From Nitrosomonas eutropha (GTDB lineage: Bacteria > Pseudomonadota > Gammaproteobacteria > Burkholderiales > Nitrosomonadaceae), in assembly GCF_003201195.1 (NCBI RefSeq), contig NZ_QICQ01000021.1:1-52128 (forward strand): a DNA stretch of 52,128 nt, in the 5' to 3' direction. This document shows, in pieces, positions 1-8,769 of the stretch (positions are counted from its first letter, which is position 1; each line of letters opens with the position of its first letter). A program made the position numbers and the translations under genes. The notes beneath the pieces were generated by a model that searched no databases, was not told the origin of the DNA, and saw nothing but the letters and a program-made list of their open reading frames with translations.

Positions 1-71
1 ATTGCACCGTGAGTGTCCTGTCCGGTAAGTGGGGTTGGTAATGCGCCAATCTTGACTGAGGAGTATAAAAT

Positions 72-180
72 ATGGACGGCACATTGATTCAGAATGAAGT
101 TATTCTTGGCGTTGATACCCATTTAGATACACATGTTGGTGTAGTCATTAACCACCAGGGTAAAGTGATAGGTAAACGCA
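72..180 (+). pseudogene. IS110-family transposase, N-terminal fragment
   Basis: The first ~36 codons read as the start of an IS110-type DEDD transposase, with the RuvC-like motif GVDTHLDTHVGVV near residue 13. The reading frame then runs into sequence that matches a different transposase family in another frame, so only the N-terminal tip survives. Positions 1-71 are probably the left flank of the same element; a GAGG ribosome site lies just ahead of the ATG at 72. No function is expected. Confidence 0.75.
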
Positions 181-388
181 CCTACAGAGCGCTTCTTCAG
201 CAGCTTGAAGCGAGAATGGTTGACTGGTGTCCTCTATCAAACAAGAGAAGATGCCATTCAGGATGTGCAAGCCTATATGGTGTATTACAACTCACGCAGA
301 TTGCATACCACTTTGGGAAATATGACTCCGCAGGAGTTTGAAAAAAGTACTTAATAATGTGTCCAGGTTTACTTGACCAGAACACCTT
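181..388 (+). pseudogene. IS3-family transposase (OrfB), C-terminal fragment and element end
   Basis: Read in the frame of codon 184, the sequence gives ERFFSSLKREWLTG, later YYNSRRLHTTLGNMTP and a stop at 352-354. This is the C-terminal end of an IS3-family integrase-type transposase, including the last catalytic Glu region. The bases after the stop (about 358-384) look like the terminal inverted repeat of the element. The fragment joins directly to the IS110 fragment upstream, which points to IS-into-IS insertion followed by deletion. Confidence 0.75.
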
Positions 389-522
389 GAGAAATGATCT
401 CGCAATTCGAGCCAGAATTCTGCCCGCGAGATCTTTCGACTTATGCCCACGCTGTAAGCAGTGTAAGCCAGCGCTACCAGTGCAATAGCAGCACCGACTA
501 TCTCAAGAATATTCTTAGATGT
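389..522 (-). pseudogene. truncated small membrane protein, cut by the IS3 end
   Basis: On the minus strand an open frame without a normal start codon (a stop lies at 523-525) encodes a hydrophobic stretch, EIVGAAIALVALAYTAYS, followed by a polar region containing SRAEFWLELRDHF. It then runs into the IS3 terminus. The pattern, one N-terminal transmembrane helix followed by a charged helix, resembles small membrane-anchored proteins, but I cannot name a family. It lies just downstream of, and in the same direction as, the three-gene ATPase/nuclease operon, so it may be the remains of a further gene of that module. The stretch 523-668 holds no other gene I can support. Confidence 0.4.
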
Positions 523-668
523 TTAGTCCCACGGTGTGCTGGTTTTAACTGAATTTGTCGTGTTGGTAAGTGCTTTCGATGGTGCTTTCAAAAATTTCTG
601 CGTCTGGATCAGCAGACACGAGACAGGTATTGTTCAGAAAAAACTTTTAAATGCGCGCTAGAACAGAA

Positions 669-3600
669 TCAGGAGCTTGTAAACACATTTTGAAAAAAGG
701 CTGAAATACGATTATCTTTTTTCTTACCGGCTAGCTTTAAAATTTCATGTGCTGATACTTGTTCGGCCTGCACGAGAGAAAGGTCTGCCTTGATACTGCT
801 TACTTCTCCATTATGAATGGCGTAAAATTCCCCAGTTGATTGATGGGCTAGTTTACTGGAAACATCCGTTTTCGCTTCACTTAACATGGGTTTCAATTTA
901 TCTAATGCAGTTTTTTCTTTGATGCACCCGATAAACCATGTAGAGATCTGATCACGTGATCGATAATCCAGATCGCCCGGGCTTTGGGTTGCAAGCATCA
1001 ATCCAATTCCAGCCGAGCGGGCGCGTCTGAGCAGATTTTCCAATGGCTCTTTGGTAGCTGGCTTGGATTGGGCGGGCAAATAAAGATCTGCTTCGTCGAG
1101 CAAAATGACGCCTTGCAGTTTATCACTCGGCGATTTTGCTGCGAAACGGCCAATATCCAGTAATAGCTGCGATACCCAGAACAATACGTTGTCATTGTTG
1201 CCTAGATTGCTGGTGTTGATGATACTTAGCTGGGTTTTCCCGTTCGAATGGCCGAATAAGTTTTCGGTATTCAGTAATTCTCCTGATCGGGAAAACAGGC
1301 TTCCATGTCCCAATGCCAGAGTTTGTAAATCCTGCACTAGTTTTTTAGACAACTTGGAGTCGAGTCTTCCAATTGCATTGAGTAATAGCGGATCATCTTT
1401 GTCAATAAAATCCAGCAGATGATCAATTGTCAATACACGGCCCTTGTTCAATTGGCCCAGGATGGAAATTGCCTTCCCGAGAATGATGATTCGAGCTTTA
1501 TCCTGGCCGTGATCTTTATAGCCCATAATTCTTCCTAGAGAGAAGGCTGCATGGTTGGCCAGCTGATCACATTCCCCAGATGATAAATTCTCCAATCCTT
1601 TAGGTACGATAGGTATGCTTAAAGGACGGCCTTGTCCTTCAATAACGCCAGGTGTGTAAACGACCACTTCAATTTTATTTCGTAAATCCTTGCGCATTTG
1701 AGCGCGCATTGGATCTGCGACAGGGCTACGCCATGCTTCGTCTTTTGCATAGCTGCAAAGATCACCCTTTCTATCCAGAAGAATTGCCGGAATGCCTTGC
1801 AGCAGTAATTGTTCGATGATATTCAAGGCCAGAGTTGTTTTGCCGCTCCCGGAACTGCCCAAAAAAGCAGCGTGACGCACGAATTGAGAAATATCGACTT
1901 TGTAAAAGGAGGGTTGATAGCCTTGAGTCATACCTATTTTCAGCTGTGAGGTATCTGGGGCCAATAGTTGCACGTTCACAAGAGCAGGAGGAACTGGTGG
2001 CTGTGCATTTTCTGGAACGGAGGAGGTTTCGGATCTTTTCAGAGTCATTTCAAGATCCAGAATTTGCTGAATTGAAGGCAAGCTGAGCAATGGCTGTGCC
2101 TTTTGCAGCCAACTCTTGAAGTCAGATCGTTCTGCGTATTGTTTACGGAATGATTCCATGGCTACCATCGTGCGCCAGTCAGCATCCGGGATCAGCACTT
2201 TTTTACCACCATCTGCTACGAATTTACCCAGTTGGATGGCAATCTGGGTTTTTGGATTAGCGGGAAACTCGATAGAGCGGATAGCGATCGCCGTGCGTCC
2301 GCTTGCCGCTGTTTGTAGTTTATTGATTTGTCTTGCCAGTGCACCTCCTTGTGAAGGTTTTTGGCATAAACCTATGGTTGACCAATAGGCAATATTCTCC
2401 GCAGAATTTTGAATGTCTATATCCAGAAAATCATCTCGTTGCACAATACTACATTTGAGCGAATGATTGAATTCAACGGCGCAATGCTCAATCCCGCGTC
2501 CGAGTAACTGCAACATTTCATCCTCATTTTCGGGTACAGCATGCGGATAAGCTAAATGATCATTCCATAGCTGTTCTAATGGCTGGATGATTTTTTTATC
2601 ACTCTCTTCTGTTTGTGGTGGTGTGTCTCTGTTTTTGTCGGGTAATCGCGGAAGATTACCCGTGCGGATTGAATATTCACGTTCCTGGCGGCACCAGTCA
2701 ATGATTTGGCGTGTTTTCATCCCGGCCAACAGCGTAGGTGTCTCATCCTGGAAAGGAAAAATAGATTCCCCTGAACTGGAGTAGATTCCCTGGCTATCGT
2801 AGAGAGCTTCTAACCTTATGCTAATTATTTCGCGTATTTCTGCTTTGCTGCGCTCCCCGCAGAGTGTAATCGTATCGGGATCACGTTCTATTCGATCAAT
2901 TTGGGATTGAGGTAAACTATTTCTTAGCAAAATGTATACGTCGTCCAGGCAAGCTATCACAACGAACACATTCGGTATTTCAGCCAGCCTGGTCATTGTT
3001 TCCATGGCACGCCGGAATTTTATTTCGACATCTTCTGCAGGATGAATATCTTCCAATTGATCAAGACAAATGACAAAAGCTCCTTTATTGATTGCCATCA
3101 TCAAATGTGCTAAAGCTTGTAACAGACGATCCGGAGCATCTTCCTGAACACGCGGTGTGAGATTGCCAAGTATTTTGCAATCGTATTCCGACATATTTTC
3201 GCAGCGAAGATACTTACGAACTCTGGCATGAATAGCGGGTTCGTCGTGCTGTAGATAGAGGAGTACGCGAATTAAATCAAGATCAACGTGCCGGAATTGC
3301 TCCCCTTCTTTATTCAGAATGGCATCGGTGATTTTGGAAATCAGCTCACTCAACTCGTCATGGTTCAATTCACCATTGCGCAGTTGCTCAATGGCATGTT
3401 GTGAAACAATCTGTCGTCTTTCAATTAATGCATTGGATAAGTGCATCAATCCCGTCGTGCTGCCATTAATTGCACAATACGGTTTGTCGAGAGAATCTAT
3501 CGTGTAATGAAGCGCATAGCTCGCATAATTTGAAATAGAAGAAGTCATTTGCATGTAGGCAAAATACCCCAGTGACTTTTCATGCGTGTAATTACGGAAA

Positions 3601-3854
3601 GCTCGCATGAGATGGGTTTTTCCAGCTCCAGACTCTCCCAGCAACAGCATGATGCGCCCCGAGTCTGTTTGCTCACAGTTACTTACACGATTCAATAACC
3701 GTTCAAAGCACTCACGGCTTTCCTGGTGGATGCTTTCAATATCATAAGGATCAGGTTGCCAAATCTGATTGTGATGCGTAATGGAATGGAAAATATCTTC
3801 CTTTACGCGGGAACGAAAAATCTGTAGATATTCTTTTTGTGGGGTTCCAGACAT
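669..3854 (-). CDS. dual ATPase: N-terminal AAA domain and C-terminal HerA/FtsK-like domain
   Basis: This 1061-residue protein has two P-loop modules. The first has Walker A GESGAGKT at about 73-80 and Walker B VICLDQLEDI at about 261-270, as in AAA/ORC-type ATPases. The second has Walker A GSSGSGKT at about 666-673, the ILLDRKGDL strand typical of HerA/VirB4-like proteins at about 691-699, Walker B LLDEAD at about 918-923, and LLRRARSAGIGLMLATQSP at about 937-955. The linker of about 170 residues (430-600) is unassigned. HerA-type ATPases form hexameric rings that move DNA and often partner nucleases. Its ATG follows the stop of the preceding gene by one base, so translation is probably coupled. 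It is the last gene of a three-gene operon. The function is inferred: DNA translocation or sensing in a defence-like complex. I do not recognise the exact family. Confidence 0.85.
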   Translation of the reverse strand: MSGTPQKEYLQIFRSRVKEDIFHSITHHNQIWQPDPYDIESIHQESRECFERLLNRVSNCEQTDSGRIMLLLGESGAGKTHLMRAFRNYTHEKSLGYFAYMQMTSSISNYASYALHYTIDSLDKPYCAINGSTTGLMHLSNALIERRQIVSQHAIEQLRNGELNHDELSELISKITDAILNKEGEQFRHVDLDLIRVLLYLQHDEPAIHARVRKYLRCENMSEYDCKILGNLTPRVQEDAPDRLLQALAHLMMAINKGAFVICLDQLEDIHPAEDVEIKFRRAMETMTRLAEIPNVFVVIACLDDVYILLRNSLPQSQIDRIERDPDTITLCGERSKAEIREIISIRLEALYDSQGIYSSSGESIFPFQDETPTLLAGMKTRQIIDWCRQEREYSIRTGNLPRLPDKNRDTPPQTEESDKKIIQPLEQLWNDHLAYPHAVPENEDEMLQLLGRGIEHCAVEFNHSLKCSIVQRDDFLDIDIQNSAENIAYWSTIGLCQKPSQGGALARQINKLQTAASGRTAIAIRSIEFPANPKTQIAIQLGKFVADGGKKVLIPDADWRTMVAMESFRKQYAERSDFKSWLQKAQPLLSLPSIQQILDLEMTLKRSETSSVPENAQPPVPPALVNVQLLAPDTSQLKIGMTQGYQPSFYKVDISQFVRHAAFLGSSGSGKTTLALNIIEQLLLQGIPAILLDRKGDLCSYAKDEAWRSPVADPMRAQMRKDLRNKIEVVVYTPGVIEGQGRPLSIPIVPKGLENLSSGECDQLANHAAFSLGRIMGYKDHGQDKARIIILGKAISILGQLNKGRVLTIDHLLDFIDKDDPLLLNAIGRLDSKLSKKLVQDLQTLALGHGSLFSRSGELLNTENLFGHSNGKTQLSIINTSNLGNNDNVLFWVSQLLLDIGRFAAKSPSDKLQGVILLDEADLYLPAQSKPATKEPLENLLRRARSAGIGLMLATQSPGDLDYRSRDQISTWFIGCIKEKTALDKLKPMLSEAKTDVSSKLAHQSTGEFYAIHNGEVSSIKADLSLVQAEQVSAHEILKLAGKKKDNRISAFFQNVFTSS

Positions 3855-3855
3855 C

Positions 3856-4914
3856 TTATGGTTTCAAACGTATAAAATGGAAAGTCGAGTTTAGATAAAG
3901 AGTTTCTGACAACGAGACGGCATCTTGATCCATAGCATAAGGAAGATCTGCACGGCTTAGGTTGACTAACCCCTTGTTATTGGCCAGTATCAGGTAGTAT
4001 TTGAACTCATTCAGATCCAGCCCAAATGTATTACCCTCACGCTCTATTTGGTGCCAAACGTGCGAGATAAATAGTTTGTTATCACCAAATTTACCCGTTT
4101 GGCAGCGTCTGGCAGATTGATTTACCTGGTTAGCGAAGTGTTCCAGATTCAATGGTTCAGGCTGCTGTGGAGGTTGTTTTTCTAATATCTCAGGTTGCTG
4201 TAAAGGTTGTGTAGCCGTTCTGAGAATTGCTAGTCGCAGTTCTTCTGGACTGATACGTCGTGCACCTGCAGCTTTTGCAGCCAGTTGTTTTAATGCACTA
4301 TCCCAGGATAATTCACGCTCGGTTCCTAATATGCCACTTAGAAGCAGGGCCGCAACCGAGCCTGCCGTAAAAGGCTTCGCATGTGTGATATTGGATGCCG
4401 CTAATTTACATTGTAGATTTGCACTGTCAGCAGGTTGGGCTAATTGTTGCCAGAGCAGGTTATCTCTAACTTTGATCAGAGAAGAATAGGCGCTGGTAGT
4501 AAGTTTAAAGGCATTGGCCAAAATAGCTGCCCGAAGGCCATCAGCACTTGTAATAGCTAGGCGATCACGTTCATTGATCGGAGCAGGTAATCCCAACAGA
4601 GCAGCAATGAGATAGCAGTTTCTCAATGTCAGCCAACGTAATGTCAGGGGTAAGGATGGTAGGTCCAATTTTTGCAGTGCTTGTTCCCGCCCTGCAACCG
4701 TGATTTGAAATCGTGACTTACCTGTTTTTTTTAATAGCCCATGTTCGGTTAGTTGCTGCAATGTTTGTAGCCATTCATTACTTGAGGGCGCTTGATGGAA
4801 AACAGGGGTTAATGATTTTTTTACCTCACTGATTGTCAATCCGTTAGCTGAACAAGCCAGGAATCGAATTGGAATCAGCTCTTGAAGTGTCAGATATCCA
4901 GTTGCACTCATCAT
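3856..4914 (-). CDS. winged-helix protein of the nuclease/ATPase operon, unknown function
   Basis: The protein has 352 residues. Residues ~10-85 look like a winged helix-turn-helix: GLTISEVKKSL, a recognition-helix-like stretch, then HGLLKKTGKSRFQITVAGREQAL. The middle is Ala/Leu/Gln-rich and helical. The last ~80 residues form a second compact domain with NKGLVNLSRADLPYAMD near the end, perhaps another winged helix. No catalytic motif is visible. The gene overlaps the upstream nuclease gene by 71 bases and precedes the ATPase gene by one base, so the three products should be made together. A start at the second Met (4911) is equally possible; neither has a strong ribosome site. It may be a DNA-binding adaptor; that is inference. 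Confidence 0.75.
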   Translation of the reverse strand: MMSATGYLTLQELIPIRFLACSANGLTISEVKKSLTPVFHQAPSSNEWLQTLQQLTEHGLLKKTGKSRFQITVAGREQALQKLDLPSLPLTLRWLTLRNCYLIAALLGLPAPINERDRLAITSADGLRAAILANAFKLTTSAYSSLIKVRDNLLWQQLAQPADSANLQCKLAASNITHAKPFTAGSVAALLLSGILGTERELSWDSALKQLAAKAAGARRISPEELRLAILRTATQPLQQPEILEKQPPQQPEPLNLEHFANQVNQSARRCQTGKFGDNKLFISHVWHQIEREGNTFGLDLNEFKYYLILANNKGLVNLSRADLPYAMDQDAVSLSETLYLNSTFHFIRLKP

Positions 4915-6154
4915 TGATTTTCTGGTTTAATTTTTTATTTCGTCGGTGCTGTAATGCTTGGTAAACGTTATCAAGAATTTCATCCAGTTGGGAAACGATA
5001 TCTTCTGCCAGGAAGCGTAAAACAAGTATGTCATGCATTTGTAATACAAGATCCTTGCGCCGATCCCGGCGCCAGGATTCCGGATCCTGAAAATGATAAT
5101 AGCCATCTATTTCCAAGGCTATTTGGTCAGAAATGGAAAACAGATCAATCTCCATTAGTCGCTTCCCAAATTTAAACGGCATTTTGACATTTAACTTGAA
5201 TACGCCACGTGTTTCCGGTACCCATTCTAGTATGTGAAATAAAAATTGCTCGGCCTGACTGCGAGCAACAGAAGAATCATCTTTCTTCTCAACGATCAAG
5301 CGGAGCAATGATTGCGCTTCCTCATACAATTGCGTCGGTGCATTACATTGCCGAAGAATCTGGTCTGTCTTGTCGGGTAAGGTGTAGTGAGAATCTGAAT
5401 AGGACTGTGCTTTGATAATACCTAGCCGTAACATAGCCTTTATTCTTGATTCAGGTGCTTTTGTACAGTAGTTTTCGAAGTGTGCAGGTATGGCTGCTAA
5501 TGCAATTGGCATTTCCGGTAGGCGCTCTGCAATCTGCGCCAGCATGCGAATGAATGGAGATCGTAATAATTCATCATCAGTCACTTCCATCAGTAAGCCG
5601 GGTAAAATTTCCACTGGCAATAATTTGGTAAAAGCCATGATACCTTGCGCTAGATTTTCGCCATCTTCCAATTTCATGGCCTGTGCCAGATTTGACGCTA
5701 AATCAGGTGTCAATTCACAGGACAAGGCGATTTGTGTCAAAAACCAGCTTAGGAGTAACGATTCTTGTGTAGAGAGCTGAATGGGTAACTGCTGTTGGAA
5801 AATCTCCAATTCATCACTCGATTTATTTTTCAGCGCAAGGAAGATTTCTTCCGTGGTACACCGATTAACCTGCGCTAGATACAGTAGCAATTGGTGCTGC
5901 AGGTCGGCGCTTGCAAGTAGCGTCTCTATCCAGCTGATCGAAAGTGATTTAGCCATTCCGGGCGACCAGATGACTGTATTTCTACTTTCTTGTTGTATCC
6001 AACGGCACCATATTCCCCGGGTGTCATTCAAAGTGCCTGTCAGGACCGTTAAGACCGGAGTGCCTTGGCTACGTCTTAGCGAATGTATGGTGAGATAAGT
6101 TTGTGGAGAAACTTGAGAATCAGTCTGCGTGGATTGAAATGTGCGTTTCATCAT
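4844..6154 (-). CDS. protein with C-terminal DUF559/Vsr-like PD-(D/E)XK nuclease domain
   Basis: The protein has 436 residues. Residues ~1-290 are helical and unassigned. The C-terminal ~110 residues fit the DUF559/very-short-patch-repair-like nuclease fold: an initial Glu in SQAEQFLFHIL (E302), then LMEIDLFS (D337), IALEIDGYYHF (E348, D350), the basic WRRDRRKDLVLQ segment, and ILVLRFLAEDI as the closing strand and helix. These are the positions expected for metal-dependent DNA cleavage, and all look intact. It is the first gene of the operon and overlaps the winged-helix gene. The ATG pair at 6154/6151 follows an AAGAGAAA stretch. The fusion of a DUF559-like nuclease to a long N-terminal region beside a HerA-like ATPase suggests a defence nuclease; this is inference. 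Confidence 0.8.
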   Translation of the reverse strand: MMKRTFQSTQTDSQVSPQTYLTIHSLRRSQGTPVLTVLTGTLNDTRGIWCRWIQQESRNTVIWSPGMAKSLSISWIETLLASADLQHQLLLYLAQVNRCTTEEIFLALKNKSSDELEIFQQQLPIQLSTQESLLLSWFLTQIALSCELTPDLASNLAQAMKLEDGENLAQGIMAFTKLLPVEILPGLLMEVTDDELLRSPFIRMLAQIAERLPEMPIALAAIPAHFENYCTKAPESRIKAMLRLGIIKAQSYSDSHYTLPDKTDQILRQCNAPTQLYEEAQSLLRLIVEKKDDSSVARSQAEQFLFHILEWVPETRGVFKLNVKMPFKFGKRLMEIDLFSISDQIALEIDGYYHFQDPESWRRDRRKDLVLQMHDILVLRFLAEDIVSQLDEILDNVYQALQHRRNKKLNQKINDECNWISDTSRADSNSIPGLFS

Positions 6155-6374
6155 TTTCTCTTGTTCTTGATAAACAGATGATTGAGAAACGGCAACTAAA
6201 TGAGTATTTTTGAGGATGTCTTGAGGAACCCCTGCAAAATCTCGTTATCGTAAGGAACGTAGCAACGTGCGATCCATATAAGTATTTGATAAAATAGACT
6301 TTATAGGGTGTTTCCTACTTCATTACATTCGTAGTCACAATGATGGTGCGGAAGTTGTACAGACTGATCCTTAA

Positions 6375-8759
6375 TCAAGCATCACCGGCCAGCCTATTCG
6401 CCAATGGCCGGAATTGCAGGTGGTAGAACATATTGAGGTAGAGATCGGTTTCTTCTCGCTCAAGCCCACTGACGAATTTCCAGAAGCTGTATATACGCGA
6501 TAGCGTCATCATGCGCTCTGCATATAGTTTCCAGGTGTAGCGGCTAGCAACGCGTGCAAGTGCGCCTTGCGAGAGACGTTCCCATTCCAGCGGTTTTTCA
6601 TGGCTCTTTTCGAGAAAATCTGCGATCAGATCAGCAGTAGCTGTACCTTGATTGGGATCGATATGAAAACCAGAACGATTGTGCTGGATGATTTCCAGCG
6701 GCCCGCCATAGCGGGTGGCGAAAGTCGGCAGACCGGATGCCATGGCTTCAATGATAGTCAGGCCGAAGGCCTCGAACAAGGCGGGTTGCACGAATATGCC
6801 GCGCTTGTCGGCAATATAGCGATAAAGCTCACCTGCCAGATTTTTGTCAAGGCGCATACCTAGCCAACGAACCTGCGGATCGAGCTTGTATTCGTCCATC
6901 AAATGATGCATCTGGTGTATTTGCTCTTGTTCTTCATGGTCAGATGAGTGCTGCGGATCTATTTTTCCTCCCACTATGACAAGATTGGCAAGTGAGCGTA
7001 AGCGCTGTGAGGCGCCGTATGATTCAACCAGGCCGGTGATGTTTTTGATACGATCCAGGCGCGCCATGGTGAAGATCAAAGGCTTATCCGAGTCTTGTAA
7101 AATACCTCGGGCTGGAAAGTTCGCAGTATTGTCGAAGAGCATGGACTCAATTTCGGGGATCAGGCTGTGCAGACGCCTGGACTGATCGGTATAGGGGAAA
7201 TAAACTTCTGCATCGGCGCCTGGGGAAACGATATTAAATTTTGGGTCGAATAGATCAATTCCGTTAATGACCCGATAAAGTCCAGGCATGGAGAAAGCCC
7301 GGTAACTTTCGTACTGGCCTTCTGCTTCCCGTGTCCCGGCGATTTCCTGATAGGTGCTTGTCACGATGAAGTCAGCGGCGTTCATGGCCAGAAGATCTGC
7401 CGTATATTGGCAGGAAAAATGGTATTTGTCCTCGTTTTCCTGCCAGTAAATATCCGAATGCAGATATTTGGTTTTTTCCAGAGCGTGTGCGATGTTGCAC
7501 TGTGTGACGCCCAGTCTTCTGCTGAGCAGGGTGGCGACCAGATTGCCATCCGAGTAATTTCCAATGATGAGATCGGGACGTCTACCCAGTTCCGCTAGCG
7601 CCTCTCGTTCAACATCGAGGGCAAATGTCTCGAGATGAGGCCATATCTCAAAGCGTGAGATCCATTGAGGAATAATTTCCCCATTTTTTTTACGAAATGG
7701 AACGCGCAAAATCCAGGTATTAGTACAGCCACTGACCTTTTCCAACCTTTGATTGCAAGTGGTGTCACCCGCATCAGGAATCAGACGGGTGACAATCAGT
7801 ATTTTGGGTTCGACCTGCACGCCTTGTAGTTGCAGTCGGTCGCGCATTTCCTGTTCGAGTGCGCGTACCTGATCGAGAATATAGACAACCTGACCACCGG
7901 TATCAGGCAGTCCGAGCACATTATCCTGGCCGAAATAACCATGCGGGGAAAGAATCAATAGACGAGAGATCATGGGAATACGTGCCAGAAATGCTTCGAG
8001 TGCAGAAGGGGAGGGTGCTTCCAAAATATCCATCAGCATATTCATGGTTTCAGCCACCCGGGCGGCGTTATGTCCCCAGCCTGGTGCGAATCCGATTTTG
8101 CTCATGTCTGAGGACAGTTCGGCCCAGGGCGTCGTACCATCCACTGCTTCCAGCATTTCCAGCGCCTGCCGCAACTGGCTGCGCACCATATTGATATTGT
8201 GTGAATTGCTGGTGAACATCAGTTGTTGTCCGTCGATAGTATGGACGCCTAAAAAGTGCAGCAATCGGGTACTGCCTGCCTCGATACGGGTGAACATTTC
8301 ACTGGATAACTGGCGGTTGAGGAAGATAACTCCTTGCCCAATTGAGCGAGATTCCCTCAATTTGGGAAATGCCCGGTTGAATGGTCCGAAATCGACCTCT
8401 AGAATAGATTCAATCGCTTCACCTTTGGTGACTGTTTCCTTGAACCCGAGAAATTCATTGATGGTTATCTTTTCCGGCATCAGGTGTTCCTGATGCATAC
8501 GTACGAATTCCAATTCGGCAATTCCGGGTCGAAGTACAAAATATGCCCAAGGTGAAGAGAAGACGCCTTCCTGTAGATGGAATACAAATTCATGAAGCAT
8601 ATCGGACCGCTCGCAATCTTTTTCCAGCTGTAGCAATTCATCTCGCAGATCGGATTGCAGGAGCAAGGGGCGATTCGTTGAGAAATAGCGCCGTAATAAC
8701 GTATAAACAGCATCCCTATTCTGTAGGGTGCAAGTGGTAAATGTGTCGATCGTGGTCAT
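6375..8759 (-). CDS. sucrose synthase
   Basis: A GT4-family retaining glycosyltransferase of 794 residues that interconverts sucrose plus NDP with fructose plus NDP-glucose. It shows the N-terminal regulatory region, the GT-B domain with [18 protein letters not shown], the nucleotide-sugar site around [13 protein letters not shown], and the E-x7-E motif [16 protein letters not shown]. An open frame extends upstream to 8834 but overlaps SPS. The ATG at 8759 has AAGGA seven bases ahead and gives the length typical of the nitrosomonad enzymes, so it was chosen. It is the last gene of fructokinase-SPS-sucrose synthase, which can make sucrose from UDP-glucose and fructose-6-phosphate and break it down again. 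No terminator is obvious in the 220 bases downstream. Confidence 0.95.
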   Translation of the reverse strand: MTTIDTFTTCTLQNRDAVYTLLRRYFSTNRPLLLQSDLRDELLQLEKDCERSDMLHEFVFHLQEGVFSSPWAYFVLRPGIAELEFVRMHQEHLMPEKITINEFLGFKETVTKGEAIESILEVDFGPFNRAFPKLRESRSIGQGVIFLNRQLSSEMFTRIEAGSTRLLHFLGVHTIDGQQLMFTSNSHNINMVRSQLRQALEMLEAVDGTTPWAELSSDMSKIGFAPGWGHNAARVAETMNMLMDILEAPSPSALEAFLARIPMISRLLILSPHGYFGQDNVLGLPDTGGQVVYILDQVRALEQEMRDRLQLQGVQVEPKILIVTRLIPDAGDTTCNQRLEKVSGCTNTWILRVPFRKKNGEIIPQWISRFEIWPHLETFALDVEREALAELGRRPDLIIGNYSDGNLVATLLSRRLGVTQCNIAHALEKTKYLHSDIYWQENEDKYHFSCQYTADLLAMNAADFIVTSTYQEIAGTREAEGQYESYRAFSMPGLYRVINGIDLFDPKFNIVSPGADAEVYFPYTDQSRRLHSLIPEIESMLFDNTANFPARGILQDSDKPLIFTMARLDRIKNITGLVESYGASQRLRSLANLVIVGGKIDPQHSSDHEEQEQIHQMHHLMDEYKLDPQVRWLGMRLDKNLAGELYRYIADKRGIFVQPALFEAFGLTIIEAMASGLPTFATRYGGPLEIIQHNRSGFHIDPNQGTATADLIADFLEKSHEKPLEWERLSQGALARVASRYTWKLYAERMMTLSRIYSFWKFVSGLEREETDLYLNMFYHLQFRPLANRLAGDA

Positions 8760-8769
8760 GGCGAAATCC

